Assembly: GCF_002128405.1 (NCBI RefSeq)
Contig: NZ_NETJ01000007.1
Coordinates: forward strand, 62,001-126,000
Reading direction: 5' to 3'
DNA: 64,000 nucleotides
DNA from: Gottfriedia solisilvae
GTDB lineage: Bacteria > Bacillota > Bacilli > Bacillales > Bacillaceae_G
The translations under genes were made by a program, and so were the position numbers. This document shows positions 9,157 to 17,866 of this stretch, piece after piece. Under the pieces are notes generated by a model that was given only the letters and a program-made list of their open reading frames with translations, was not told the origin of the DNA and ran no database searches. The stretch's first letter is position 1, and each line of letters begins with the position of its first letter.

Positions 9157-10650
9157 ATGTTGAAAGTTTCTAGTTTTAAATCAAATACATATACAAATTT
9201 AAGTACTAAGGCAAAACGTCTTATGCTATTTTTGTATCCTTATTTCGATCTTGATCATAGTTTAACTATTTCAAAGGAACAATTGAAACTAGAGTTTCAG
9301 CAATCTAATTCTTTGTTTACTTTCAGTTTATTTGATGCCGCTTGGGACGAGTTAATGAATAACTCTTATCTACGCGTACAGGATGGCACAATTTATTCTA
9401 CATATATATATTCTGGTAATAAAATGCCATCTTCTTATGAATATATCCCCCAACTACAACTATTCCAAGATGAAACGTTTTGTAAAGAATCAAAGCGTAA
9501 TTTAAACCTGTTCTTTTACTTAACTAGCTCAAGATTACCTGGTCAAGAACATATTATTAATATTGAACGTTTATATTATAATCGTATGTTTGCAAATAAA
9601 AAAAATAAAAATGAGAAGATCCTTTTTGAAAATTATAAAGGCTACTATGATATTAAAAAACATTTATTACATATGGTTAAGCAAGGTTATATTGAGATTA
9701 GTTTGATCAGTGAGACATCAAAGAATATTAAGCGCTCAATCATTTTAAATAAACATAGAGAAGATGCTGAACAATTATTAGACGCACATTGTGAAAAATT
9801 TGATACACGTAAACGTCGTTTTTCAAATAAACGTACACATACAATAAGTTTACGCTTAGCGCCAGAAGTAGTTGCTGCTAAGTTTACTAAGTATGAAATC
9901 GATGCTTCTATTCTTGATCTACGCCAAATTGCTAGTGAATATGGATGGAGATTACCATTTTTATACAAAGGTGAAGATGAAAAAAATAAAGCTGTTGAAC
10001 AAATCTATATGTTTAAAAAGCAACTGATTGATCAGTTTGGGCCAGCAGGAATAAAATACTATCGCAAGGCATTACATAACTATTTTAAGGATAAGTCTGC
10101 AGATTTTGAGAAACACTTTAATGAACTTTACGAAAGAAATGAAACAAAAGAATGGACAAACTATATTACAAACTACTACGTTATCCCCCTTTTAAAGAAG
10201 GATGTATTAACGTTTACTTCGTCATGGGAAAAAATCTTGGATGAGAAGGCTCGTTTAGACTCATTGGAGTTTCATCTTGATTCAAGTTTAACAAAAGAAT
10301 ACATGATACATAGAGATGCAGAATTAACTAAGTATGAAGAAGAGGTTAATGTAATTAATGAATCTTTAAAACCATATATTGAATATTACTCAAACCACTC
10401 TACCGATGTAGCTAAGTTTGATTTATTACGAGAATTTAATCAATCCCTGCAAAACGAAATTGATCAGCGACCAGAGTGGAAAGAAATCTTTATAGGTGCC
10501 AGAAAACATTATCGTGAGCTTCTAAGTGAGCAGAAATTAGAAGATATGTATCGTCATAAAGTACCTTTTGTTGCCAAAGATATTGATAAAACTGAACATA
10601 CAAATAAGGAAACATTCGATATACCATTCTATAACTGGCTAGAAAAATAA
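9157..10650 (+). CDS. Replication-initiator-like protein, downstream of iterons
   Basis: About 497 residues from the ATG at 9157, which has AAAGGAG 12 bases upstream. The frame stays open and looks coding back to a TTG at 9061 that has no ribosome site, so the start is uncertain. The N-terminal third (LSTKAKRLMLFLYPYFDLD, then ISKEQLKLEFQ, and later YDIKKHLLHMVKQGYIEISL) suggests winged-helix domains as in Rep proteins. The C-terminal half is long and helical with many charged residues. Its start lies within 160 bases of the last iteron. I call it an initiator from this context and general character, not from a recognised motif. Confidence 0.55.
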   Translation: MLKVSSFKSNTYTNLSTKAKRLMLFLYPYFDLDHSLTISKEQLKLEFQQSNSLFTFSLFDAAWDELMNNSYLRVQDGTIYSTYIYSGNKMPSSYEYIPQLQLFQDETFCKESKRNLNLFFYLTSSRLPGQEHIINIERLYYNRMFANKKNKNEKILFENYKGYYDIKKHLLHMVKQGYIEISLISETSKNIKRSIILNKHREDAEQLLDAHCEKFDTRKRRFSNKRTHTISLRLAPEVVAAKFTKYEIDASILDLRQIASEYGWRLPFLYKGEDEKNKAVEQIYMFKKQLIDQFGPAGIKYYRKALHNYFKDKSADFEKHFNELYERNETKEWTNYITNYYVIPLLKKDVLTFTSSWEKILDEKARLDSLEFHLDSSLTKEYMIHRDAELTKYEEEVNVINESLKPYIEYYSNHSTDVAKFDLLREFNQSLQNEIDQRPEWKEIFIGARKHYRELLSEQKLEDMYRHKVPFVAKDIDKTEHTNKETFDIPFYNWLEK

Positions 10651-10678
10651 AAACTTTACTGAAAATACATAAAAAAAC

Positions 10679-10724
10679 AGCTCTTTTTAAAGCCTGGGCT
10701 ACTGTACCCACTCTAAAAAGGGCT
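10679..10724 (-). terminator. Hairpin downstream of the second initiator gene
   Basis: Arms AGCTCTTTTTA and TAAAAAGGGCT pair with one mismatch. On the minus strand they are followed by seven Us; on the plus strand no U-run follows. It may end minus-strand transcripts or simply act as a bidirectional barrier. Confidence 0.5.
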
Positions 10725-11462
10725 ATTTGTCATGCAGTTTTATTTTATTGATATATTTAATAGAAAACATACGTTGATAATAAAGGCAGCAACCTAATAT
10801 TCCACTCTAAATTCACCTATATTTTATAAGAAATCATCCATTTTCTTATAAAAAAAATCGGCTATCGTTATTAATTAATAGATTAATTACTAATAAAAAC
10901 TTTTATATAGTTTAATAAATCGGTTAATTTTGCAAAAAAGTGATTAATAGATATTTTGTTAGTGAATAAAGTAATTTTTAATATCAAGCTTTTGCCTACT
11001 AACCTTTCAAACTACTTGCTAGATATAGCTTTTTTGGGCGTTTAAAAAAACAATCTATTAGACTATATGTTCTTTATTATTATGTTTATTACTTTATTTG
11101 TTATTACCTTTGTAATAAACATTATTAATATATTTTAAGATCCAATAAAAACTAACTTGTAAATATTTTTATAATTAAAAATAAACGCACTTCAAAACCA
11201 ATAATAATAAATTGATATAATACAATATTTTACTTAGGTAAGAAAACTCAAGTTTTTTTAAAAATAATATATTACTGATGAGTCATATATTAATAATCGT
11301 AAAATCAGATCCAATTGTTCCTTTACATCATAGGAATGTTAGAATCCTGTACTTAGTTCCCTGGCTTTTTCTTTATAAAATTTAGCTCTTTTTGAAACAA
11401 GTGGATTAAGAGGTTATACAATCCCATCCCCTTTTTTATAGGTTGTAGTTTACTCAATAACA
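10725..11462. other. AT-rich intergenic region
   Basis: About 740 bases with stop codons in all frames and no gene or ribosome site that I could support. It may hold a decayed end of the neighbouring cassette array, because site-like sequence resumes at about 11463. Confidence 0.5.
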
Positions 11463-11543
11463 GCATCCGTTACTGCCACTTATTGCAATAAAAAAGAACA
11501 GCCAAAGGCTGCTCACACTCTTCAATTAACGCGCCAGTTAGTT
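11463..11543 (-). repeat. Cassette junction 1 (site A 11524-11543, terminator, site B)
   Basis: Site A has one mismatch in its left arm. In gene direction it is followed by a GGCTGTT/AGCAGCC hairpin (11497-11513) and a U-run, then a B-like site around 11463-11485. It follows the lipoprotein gene at 11562. Confidence 0.75.
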
Positions 11544-11561
11544 CATTAACTACTTCAGAAT

Positions 11562-12356
11562 TTATTGAATATCTGGTACTTTAATCTTATTTACATTGTT
11601 ATATTCAAAATCTGTTGATTTTTCAACAAGTTTAATCTTAACTTCTTCACTACCTTTCTTAGCGACAAGATTCATTGATGAATTAATTCCGAGGATATGA
11701 TATGACTTTTTATCAATAATGACTTTGTATTTTAATTTGGACACATCATATTCGTACTCTTCTGATTTATTTAGAAGTAATTGTGTCCCAATGGTATCTT
11801 CTATTACATCTATTAACTCCTTATTGTCCTTTTCCATACGGATAATATATGATTCATCATTTTCCATTACAATCGCATCATTTAGATACTGCTTATCAAT
11901 AAGCCTCAGAAATCTTTTTTCCTCAACCATCTCATGCAATTGATTGATTGCGTCAATACCAGAAATGTCAGTATTCCATTCTCCGTCTACATTAAAAAAA
12001 AATTGATCATCTACAATCGTTTTTTCTATTATTGTTTCACATGTTTCATCACATGAGATATCCGAAAATAAAAACGTTTCATATAGCGCTACTTCAGGAG
12101 ATATCGTCATTTGTGAATTCAATTCAGTTACTTGTATCAAACCACCATTATTGTTTTCTTCAGTAATCTTTTTAAACGAAACGCTCGTTATTTTCTTCAT
12201 TGTCTCTGTTGTTTGATCATAAATCTGTTCGACCGAGAATTTACTTTTCGTTTCTTTATTATTTTTCTGATGTTGAATCGGTTTTCCGCAAGCTACAGTT
12301 GATAATGTCAGAATCGAAGTTAATGCGATTAAGATAAAAATCTTCAATTTTTTCAT
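11562..12356 (-). CDS. Secreted lipoprotein (DUF6612/LppX-like fold possible)
   Basis: A 264-residue lipoprotein. The signal peptide MKKLKIFILIALTSILTLS ends in lipobox STVAC, so it should be anchored to the outer face of the membrane. The body (YDQTTETMKKITSVSFK, an internal EVALYETFLFSDIS, and VIIDKKSYHILGINSSMNL) resembles DUF6612-type lipoproteins that use an antiparallel beta-sheet fold; this assignment is by pattern only. A GGAG site precedes the ATG. It is the last gene of cassette array 1 and is followed by site A 20 bases after its stop. Confidence 0.8.
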   Translation of the reverse strand: MKKLKIFILIALTSILTLSTVACGKPIQHQKNNKETKSKFSVEQIYDQTTETMKKITSVSFKKITEENNNGGLIQVTELNSQMTISPEVALYETFLFSDISCDETCETIIEKTIVDDQFFFNVDGEWNTDISGIDAINQLHEMVEEKRFLRLIDKQYLNDAIVMENDESYIIRMEKDNKELIDVIEDTIGTQLLLNKSEEYEYDVSKLKYKVIIDKKSYHILGINSSMNLVAKKGSEEVKIKLVEKSTDFEYNNVNKIKVPDIQ

Positions 12357-12475
12357 TTTTTCTCCTTTAATTCAATAAGTAAAAAGTTTTTCAGTGGAAC
12401 AAGTGAAATGTTTGTGAAAATAATAAACCTCAGTTTTTACCACCTATTACTCTATCGGTTTTTTGTTGTTTTTTT

Positions 12476-12511
12476 GAATATAACTTTTTATTTACTATAA
12501 AAGTTATATTC
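12476..12511. terminator. Perfect 13-bp hairpin between cassettes
   Basis: GAATATAACTTTT and AAAAGTTATATTC pair perfectly around a 10-base loop. The hairpin is flanked by T-runs on the left and A-runs on the right, so on the minus strand it is followed by Us. It lies just downstream (in gene direction) of another terminator, making a double stop. Confidence 0.6.
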
Positions 12512-12518
12512 AAAAAAA

Positions 12519-12568
12519 ATAGACTGCCATTGCAGCCTATTTTTTTTCAACTAACGCGCCAGTTAGTT
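12519..12568 (-). repeat. Cassette junction 2 (site A 12549-12568, terminator)
   Basis: Perfect consensus site A, followed in gene direction by the hairpin at 12519-12540 (ATAG-ACTGC-cat-TGCAG-CTAT) and a U-run. It follows the nucleotidyltransferase gene by 21 bases. Confidence 0.85.
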
Positions 12569-12589
12569 GAATATGGAAATATTTATAAA

Positions 12590-13420
12590 TTAAACCATAT
12601 TAAGTATTGTATCTACCCATTCAGGGTCCTCTTCTAAACCTAGTTTATTACATAAACTTTTATGAACTCTTTTAAATTCTGGAAGCATTCTTTTGATTGC
12701 ACTCATTATTTCAACCGGTTCCCTGTTACTAGACCATTGTTCTAGTAGTGCTAATTGCCAATCGCTTAGTTTACTTCTTTTACCTTCTAATTTAGCCCAG
12801 TCTCCGAAAGTATTAGGGTGAATTCCTGCTTCCATATACCAGGCTGTTGTCATTGATAAACGAAGGTTATCTAAACAATGGAGTGCGTAATATGTTTCTT
12901 TTCTCATTATTCTTCTATATGCTTCGTGAACGTAAGCAAAGAATTTTGCTCTCCATATTTCTACTTCTTCGATAGTTGGCTTATAAGATAAACTCATTGA
13001 TTTTTCTAATACTGTTTTCATCAATCCAGTAATATCGTGCACAATTTTTATATTTTGAAGCCATACTGATGGTTGAATATGTTTTGTTTTATAGTAAAAG
13101 CTATCAACTTTTATAAATGAATCATAGTGAGCAATACTGTAAGTTGCCCATGGAAAGTCTTCAAAAAACAGAACATTTCCCCATTTTTTTGCTCTCTGTT
13201 TTTTATTTAATCTATATTCTTCAAACAATTCATCTTTAACCACTATACGAAGATCTATATCCGAATATAAATCAGTGTTTTGGTTTGCTATTGACCCTCC
13301 GTAAAAAACAGCTAATACATTATTATCATTTATCAAATCTAGTTCAAGTTCCTTTATTATGTTTTGACGATGTTTTGGAATATCTAGATCTCTTTGTTTA
13401 GTTTCTAATCCCACACACAA
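12590..13420 (-). CDS. Nucleotidyltransferase (aminoglycoside adenylyltransferase-like)
   Basis: 276 residues. The N-terminal half shows the polymerase-beta type nucleotidyltransferase motif VLAVFYGGSIANQNTDLYSDIDLRIV, with the two metal-binding aspartates in SDIDLR. The C-terminal half is helical (YVHEAYRRIMRKETYYALHCLDNLR), as in streptomycin adenylyltransferase-like proteins. The likely reaction is transfer of a nucleotide to a small molecule, perhaps an antibiotic; the substrate is unknown. It starts at a TTG with AAGGAG seven bases upstream. It is a single-gene cassette of array 1. Confidence 0.78.
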   Translation of the reverse strand: MCVGLETKQRDLDIPKHRQNIIKELELDLINDNNVLAVFYGGSIANQNTDLYSDIDLRIVVKDELFEEYRLNKKQRAKKWGNVLFFEDFPWATYSIAHYDSFIKVDSFYYKTKHIQPSVWLQNIKIVHDITGLMKTVLEKSMSLSYKPTIEEVEIWRAKFFAYVHEAYRRIMRKETYYALHCLDNLRLSMTTAWYMEAGIHPNTFGDWAKLEGKRSKLSDWQLALLEQWSSNREPVEIMSAIKRMLPEFKRVHKSLCNKLGLEEDPEWVDTILNMV

Positions 13421-13490
13421 TTAACCACTCCTTAATTTAAAAATGCCTTCAAATATTAAAATTCGTAAAAAAAGAACAATTTCCTTCTTC

Positions 13491-13567
13491 ACCTATACTG
13501 CCAGTACCCCAATAAAAAAGAACAGCCAAAGGCTGCTCACACTATACAACTAACGCGCCAGTTAGTT
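13491..13567 (-). repeat. Cassette junction 3 (site A 13548-13567, terminator, site B 13491-13507)
   Basis: Perfect site A seven bases after the stop codon at 13575. It is followed in gene direction by the same GGCTGTT-type terminator as junction 1 and by the B site GTACTGGCAGTATAGGT. This is the clearest A-hairpin-B unit in array 1. Confidence 0.88.
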
Positions 13568-13574
13568 GCATAAG

Positions 13575-14114
13575 TTAAGGAAGAACATTGCCTTTTTTAT
13601 CATATAAAATTAAATCCGCAGGAAATGTATCTTTTAATTTTCGGGGTAATTTTTTATATTTAATAAAGTATTCTTCGTTTGAAACATTTACATTATATGT
13701 ATATTTTTCATACATTAACTTTGTAGTAATATGATCTATATTTAACCCTTTATTAATACCGATAATAGCAATATATTTACCATTGTTTGTTTTTATATCA
13801 GAATAAGAAACTTTATTATCGTCGCCATAAGTAGTTGTTAATATCTTCATTTTATTATTTAACCCTTTTTCAAGATGAGCAAATCCCATACTACTATTAT
13901 TTAATTGAAATAAGGCGATGAAAGAATTAGATTCTCCAATTTGTTCAATATCTATTATATGAGGATTCAGTTTTCGCACTTCACCTCTATTTATAAACAT
14001 TTTTACATTAGTTTGAATTGAACTTTTATTATTTTCGACAGTAAATTGGCTAATGTTGTAAATCCCGTAACCTACCAAAATTATAAATATAAAAAAAATT
14101 ATAGTTTTTTTCAT
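13575..14114 (-). CDS. Secreted or membrane-anchored orphan protein
   Basis: 179 residues beginning with a hydrophobic signal anchor (MKKTIIFFIFIILVGYGIY). The exterior part has no motif I recognise (IIDIEQIGESNSFIALFQL, then IKTNNGKYIAIIGINKG). It resembles the many small exported proteins carried as cassettes here. The ATG has GAGG nine bases upstream. Site A follows the stop by seven bases. Function unknown. Confidence 0.7.
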   Translation of the reverse strand: MKKTIIFFIFIILVGYGIYNISQFTVENNKSSIQTNVKMFINRGEVRKLNPHIIDIEQIGESNSFIALFQLNNSSMGFAHLEKGLNNKMKILTTTYGDDNKVSYSDIKTNNGKYIAIIGINKGLNIDHITTKLMYEKYTYNVNVSNEEYFIKYKKLPRKLKDTFPADLILYDKKGNVLP

Positions 14115-14208
14115 CTATTTTGACCTCAATTTAAAGTTGGCTTAATTACAAGCCACTTTTATTTTTAAAACACTCCATTTTGTTTTATTTAAACTGCTAT
14201 TCATGTTC

Positions 14209-14228
14209 AACTAACGCGCCAGTTAGTT
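14209..14228 (-). repeat. Cassette site A, junction 4
   Basis: Perfect consensus palindrome AACTAACGCGCCAGTTAGTT on the plus strand. No clear terminator hairpin or B site follows in gene direction. The site lies about 15 bases beyond a TTTA tract that ends the preceding cassette gene. Confidence 0.85.
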
Positions 14229-14243
14229 GAATAAGAATAAAAT

Positions 14244-14786
<543 letters not shown>

Positions 14787-14889
14787 ACAAATCACCCTTT
14801 AAATCTAATTATTTAGACCAAAGCTAACCCTTTATTAAGTTATATTTTATATCAATTATTCGGTTAGTAGAGACTATAATCCTTCTTCA

Positions 14890-14966
14890 ATTATGCTGTC
14901 ATTAAATACAACAAAAAAAGACCACCGAAGTAGTCTATCTTTGTTCGACTAAAGCGGTCGTTAGTT
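14890..14966 (-). repeat. Cassette junction 5 (variant site A 14947-14966, terminator, site B)
   Basis: Variant site GACTAAAGCGGTCGTTAGTT with the right arm conserved. In gene direction the hairpin AGACTACTTCGGTGGTCT (14919-14936) and a U-run follow, then a weak B site near 14890-14912. It follows the 64-residue membrane protein gene. Confidence 0.7.
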
Positions 14967-15013
14967 TAACAACCTTTAATAAATACTTTCATCTAATCTC
15001 CCTTATGAGAGTA

Positions 15014-15208
15014 TTAGATTTTATCCGTTGTATCTTGCTTAAATAAATTTAATTGTATCAGTGTTATGGTAATTAAAATAACAGTTATTAGTGAGGCAAT
15101 CCAAAAATTTAGCTTCCAATAAAAAACTCCAATACCAAGAATGTACAATGGCCAAATTTTTTTTACTCTATTATATTTTTCTTTTTTAGATAATTTATGA
15201 AAAAGCAA
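15014..15208 (-). CDS. Small membrane protein (two helices)
   Basis: 64 residues with two hydrophobic segments (WPLYILGIGVFYWKLNFWI and ASLITVILITITLIQLNLF) and a charged N-terminus. The start appears to be the TTG at 15208 behind GGGGGAG; the spacing of three bases is short, so the start is doubtful. It is a single-gene cassette. Function unknown. Confidence 0.55.
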   Translation of the reverse strand: MLFHKLSKKEKYNRVKKIWPLYILGIGVFYWKLNFWIASLITVILITITLIQLNLFKQDTTDKI

Positions 15209-15283
15209 AGGCTCCCCCCCATAATTACTTCTAATACTATAAGTTATTCATTTTCAATTTGTGTATTACTTTTATTCTTTAAA

Positions 15284-15362
15284 GCCGTCTATTCGTCAGG
15301 TAGTGCAAAAAAATAGACTACCGAAGTAGTCAATTAATGTTCAACTAACGCGCCAGTTAGTT
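15284..15362 (-). repeat. Cassette junction 6 (site A 15343-15362, terminator, site B 15284-15306)
   Basis: Perfect site A, the hairpin at 15313-15332 (GACTAC-TTCG-GTAGTC) with U-run, and a B site reading CTACCTGACGAATAGACGG on the minus strand, close to the B site of array 2 at 51537. Confidence 0.85.
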
Positions 15363-15421
15363 GTTCAAGGTATTGTAATAGTGTTATAACTTTCATTGTT
15401 TTAATTTTATATTTTTGGTGA

Positions 15422-15898
15422 CTAATGAATTTCTACAACAAATGTATAGGAAATTGTTCCGTTAGTCCATTCTGCTAAGACTTCATAGATGTACTTTCCT
15501 TTACTTGATGGAACGATTATTTGATTAGCATCTTGTTTGATTTCTTTTTCTCTTCCTTTTTCATTCCATAAATAAACTTTAAAATTTGGATTTTCTTCAA
15601 TCTTAATTTCAACTTTTTGATTTGGATTTACAATAATTGAGTCTATATTCTCTGCCATTTGAAACGGAGATGCGTGATCTGTAAGCACAACTTCAGTCCC
15701 CAAACCTTTTTTTCTTTCCCATTTATAATTGCCATCTTCCATTTGATGCTCAATCCCGTTAATAAGAATTAGTCCTGTCATAGATGGAGGAAATTCACTG
15801 TCTTTGTTTTTAGTTTCTTTAGCTACTTTATTTGAACAACCTGTTATTAAAAGGATAGAGAATGCTAATATCACTATAAAAAACGGTTTTAGTCTCAA
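15422..15898 (-). CDS. Small secreted lipoprotein
   Basis: 158 residues. Signal peptide MRLKPFFIVILAFSILLI with lipobox LLITGC, then a soluble domain (GTEVVLTDHASPFQMAENIDSI and GKYIYEVLAEWTNGTISYTF) that looks like an all-beta domain. It starts at a TTG with AGGAGG seven bases upstream. It is a single-gene cassette with site A 59 bases after its stop. No family recognised. Confidence 0.75.
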   Translation of the reverse strand: MRLKPFFIVILAFSILLITGCSNKVAKETKNKDSEFPPSMTGLILINGIEHQMEDGNYKWERKKGLGTEVVLTDHASPFQMAENIDSIIVNPNQKVEIKIEENPNFKVYLWNEKGREKEIKQDANQIIVPSSKGKYIYEVLAEWTNGTISYTFVVEIH

Positions 15899-16104
15899 AA
15901 TATCCCTCCTTTTTTGATTTTACGATAGATATCTTTTATATCTAATAAAATAACATTTTGCACCAGTCATAATTAGGAGAACTTTTCTTAAATCCATAAT
16001 ATAATTCATAAATTATCTTCTAAAAATGATATTATTAATTAATTCTAAGGATTACTTACGTTTTCCTTCTTATTGAAGACAACTGTAATCTACTTAAATA
16101 AAAA

Positions 16105-16155
16105 AGAGTCGCTAATGCGACTCTCGCTATGCAACTAACGTGCTCTTTACTGCCA
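16105..16155 (-). repeat. Junction 7: hybrid site with no gene (16132-16155) plus terminator
   Basis: The plus-strand sequence AACTAACGTGCTCTTTACTG followed by CCAT has the left arm of a site A (AACTAACGTGC) fused to the half of a site B (TTTACTGCCA). It lies between two terminators (16105-16124 and 16163-16182) with no ORF. This is what a cassette would look like after its gene was lost by recombination between its flanking B and A sites. Confidence 0.7.
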
Positions 16156-16162
16156 TAAAAAA

Positions 16163-16209
16163 ACGAGCTGCAAGCAACTCGTTTTGTTGAACTAACGCGC
16201 CAGTTAGTT
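16163..16209 (-). repeat. Cassette junction 8 (site A 16190-16209, terminator 16163-16182)
   Basis: Perfect site A followed in gene direction by the hairpin ACGAG-(10)-CTCGT and a U-run. It follows the 132-residue orphan gene. Confidence 0.85.
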
Positions 16210-16269
16210 CAATAAAGAATACGTTTCATTTCACTTTAAGGCTATATACTAAAAATTCCATAATTACTT

Positions 16270-16668
16270 TTAAACGAATCTTCCAATGCTTGAGAATTTT
16301 TGAATCCAACCATCCTCATCATCAAACGCAATTTCACTACCCATTTTTTCACTAATTTTACATAAATCATGATCAATTCCATCTATACACACCAGAAGTT
16401 TCATTTTTTCATTATTTACTTCAATCATGTCCAGAAAATTAAAAATTGTGGATGTAATTGTTTCCGATAAAAGGTCACAAACTGCTTCCTTTTGTTCTTC
16501 ATTCAAAGTTGACAATGCCTTGTATTGTTCTTTCTTTATTGGATTAACAGTTGTTCCGTTCGCGATTTCCATTGAAATACTTAAATCTCTATCTCTAACA
16601 TTTTCAATAACTAATTTGCCGAAAAAATCCAAAATCGCCTCTTTTTCCTCATAATTTAAATTCCCCAT
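16270..16668 (-). CDS. Orphan cassette protein, 132 residues
   Basis: Soluble acidic helical protein (MGNLNYEEKEAILDFFGKLV, then NEEQKEAVCDLLSETITSTIFNFL). AAGGGGG precedes the ATG. The first half contains two similar segments, NYEEKEAILDFFGKLV and NEEQKEAVCDLLSETI, suggesting an internal duplication. No family recognised. Small acidic proteins like this are common as immunity or antitoxin-like cassettes but nothing here shows it. Confidence 0.65.
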   Translation of the reverse strand: MGNLNYEEKEAILDFFGKLVIENVRDRDLSISMEIANGTTVNPIKKEQYKALSTLNEEQKEAVCDLLSETITSTIFNFLDMIEVNNEKMKLLVCIDGIDHDLCKISEKMGSEIAFDDEDGWIQKFSSIGRFV

Positions 16669-16729
16669 AATTATTCCCCCTTTAATTCTTTCCCAAATGA
16701 AACCTACTACTTAATCCTTAGTTTTATTA

Positions 16730-16749
16730 AGCTAACGCGCCAGTTAGTT
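16730..16749 (-). repeat. Cassette site A, junction 9
   Basis: One mismatch in the left arm (AGCTAACGCGCCAGTTAGTT). No terminator or clear B site follows. It serves the two-gene cassette at 16778-17731. Confidence 0.8.
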
Positions 16750-16777
16750 GTAGAAGATTACGATTAGCGAGTGCGAA

Positions 16778-17296
16778 TCAATTATAGATTCCCCACTCAA
16801 ACAAAAAGTAATGGTTTTCGGATTGTCCGAATATGTAATCATAAATATACCCTTTTTTCACTTGTATTGTTTCAAAATGTTCTAATCTTTTTAAAAGTTC
16901 TCTTATAGCTGTTTTTGGGGCATTAACCGCAACTAAATCATTTTTAAACCTACGTATAAAATCATCTTTCTTTATTGTCTCTATGCAAATACTTGCACTC
17001 GGATAATATGTATTAATCCATACATTTTTAAGTGCCGTTTTCCATTCTTCATCTGAAGGCCTTGGCTCATCATTAATATCCCATTCCTCTACATCGAACA
17101 ATTCCTTTTTAAATAATGCAGAAAATGCCGTTTGAACATTATCAAATTTACCTTTTTCTGTGAAAATCAAGTTTACTTGCATTGCGTTTTCTTTAAATTC
17201 ATATACATCAAACAATAAATTTGTCATGCTTACATTTGCGATTTGTTCTGCAAATAAATTGAGATCATCAAACAATTCATGAATTTCTTTTTTCAT
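16778..17296 (-). CDS. Orphan cassette protein, 172 residues
   Basis: Soluble protein beginning MKKEIHELFDDLNLFAEQIA with a WDINDEPRPSDEEWKTALKN segment and ending in aromatic residues (SENHYFLFEWGIYN). The ATG at 17296 has AAGAGG nine bases upstream; a TTG three codons earlier overlaps that site. It lies 60 bases after the 17357 gene with no site between, so the two form one two-gene cassette. The size and acidic nature resemble bacterial immunity proteins, but I recognise no family. Confidence 0.65.
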   Translation of the reverse strand: MKKEIHELFDDLNLFAEQIANVSMTNLLFDVYEFKENAMQVNLIFTEKGKFDNVQTAFSALFKKELFDVEEWDINDEPRPSDEEWKTALKNVWINTYYPSASICIETIKKDDFIRRFKNDLVAVNAPKTAIRELLKRLEHFETIQVKKGYIYDYIFGQSENHYFLFEWGIYN

Positions 17297-17356
17297 AATT
17301 TCCAACCTCTTACTATTTGGTCATTTCTCGAATAAGCTAAAGTAGATTAAATTCCT

Positions 17357-17731
17357 TCACTCATCCATTACATCTAACTCTGGAATTTGTTTTAATATGA
17401 ATTTCATATGTTCTCTAAAGCCATTATTAATAAAATCATAGTTTAAAATATCTTTACCTACCATTCTTGGACTGGATAGATAAAGGGAAAAATCTAAACA
17501 ATAGTGTTCTTCTCGAAATCCATACAAAATGACTTGGAATCCCAGTATAGATTCATCTATATAAATTGCAGGTATCTCTTCACAAATGTGATCGTCTAAT
17601 CCACCAAAATGAAGCCCACCAAAGATCCTATTTGATATTAATTCTCCCAATTCCAAAAGTTCTAATTCAGATTTAAAACAAACTGCAGTACCCAAAAGAA
17701 TATTATTAATTTCCCTCTCTTGATCCAACAT
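17357..17731 (-). CDS. Orphan cassette protein, 124 residues
   Basis: Acidic protein (MLDQEREINNILLGTAVCFKSELELLELGEL, shown in part, then FGGLHFGGLDDHICEEIPAIYI and FSLYLSSPRMVGKDIL). I chose the ATG at 17731, which has AGGTG five bases upstream, over a GTG two codons earlier. First gene of a two-gene cassette with 16778. The alternating beta/alpha pattern and acidic charge fit an immunity-like protein; this is only a suggestion. Confidence 0.62.
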   Translation of the reverse strand: MLDQEREINNILLGTAVCFKSELELLELGELISNRIFGGLHFGGLDDHICEEIPAIYIDESILGFQVILYGFREEHYCLDFSLYLSSPRMVGKDILNYDFINNGFREHMKFILKQIPELDVMDE

Positions 17732-17836
17732 TTCCACACCTGTTTCTTCAATTTTTTTAAAATTCTTAAGTAGTATATATTCTAACTTTGAAAAGCCTAC
17801 TGGGCTTCAACTCTATATCCAGAAAAAAAATTATTC

Positions 17837-17856
17837 AACTAACGCGCCAGTTAGTT
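17837..17856 (-). repeat. Cassette site A, junction 10
   Basis: Perfect consensus palindrome ten bases after the stop of the 233-residue orphan. Only a weak hairpin (AAGCC-tact-GGGCTT, about 17794) follows in gene direction. Confidence 0.88.
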
Positions 17857-17866
17857 GAATAAGCTA

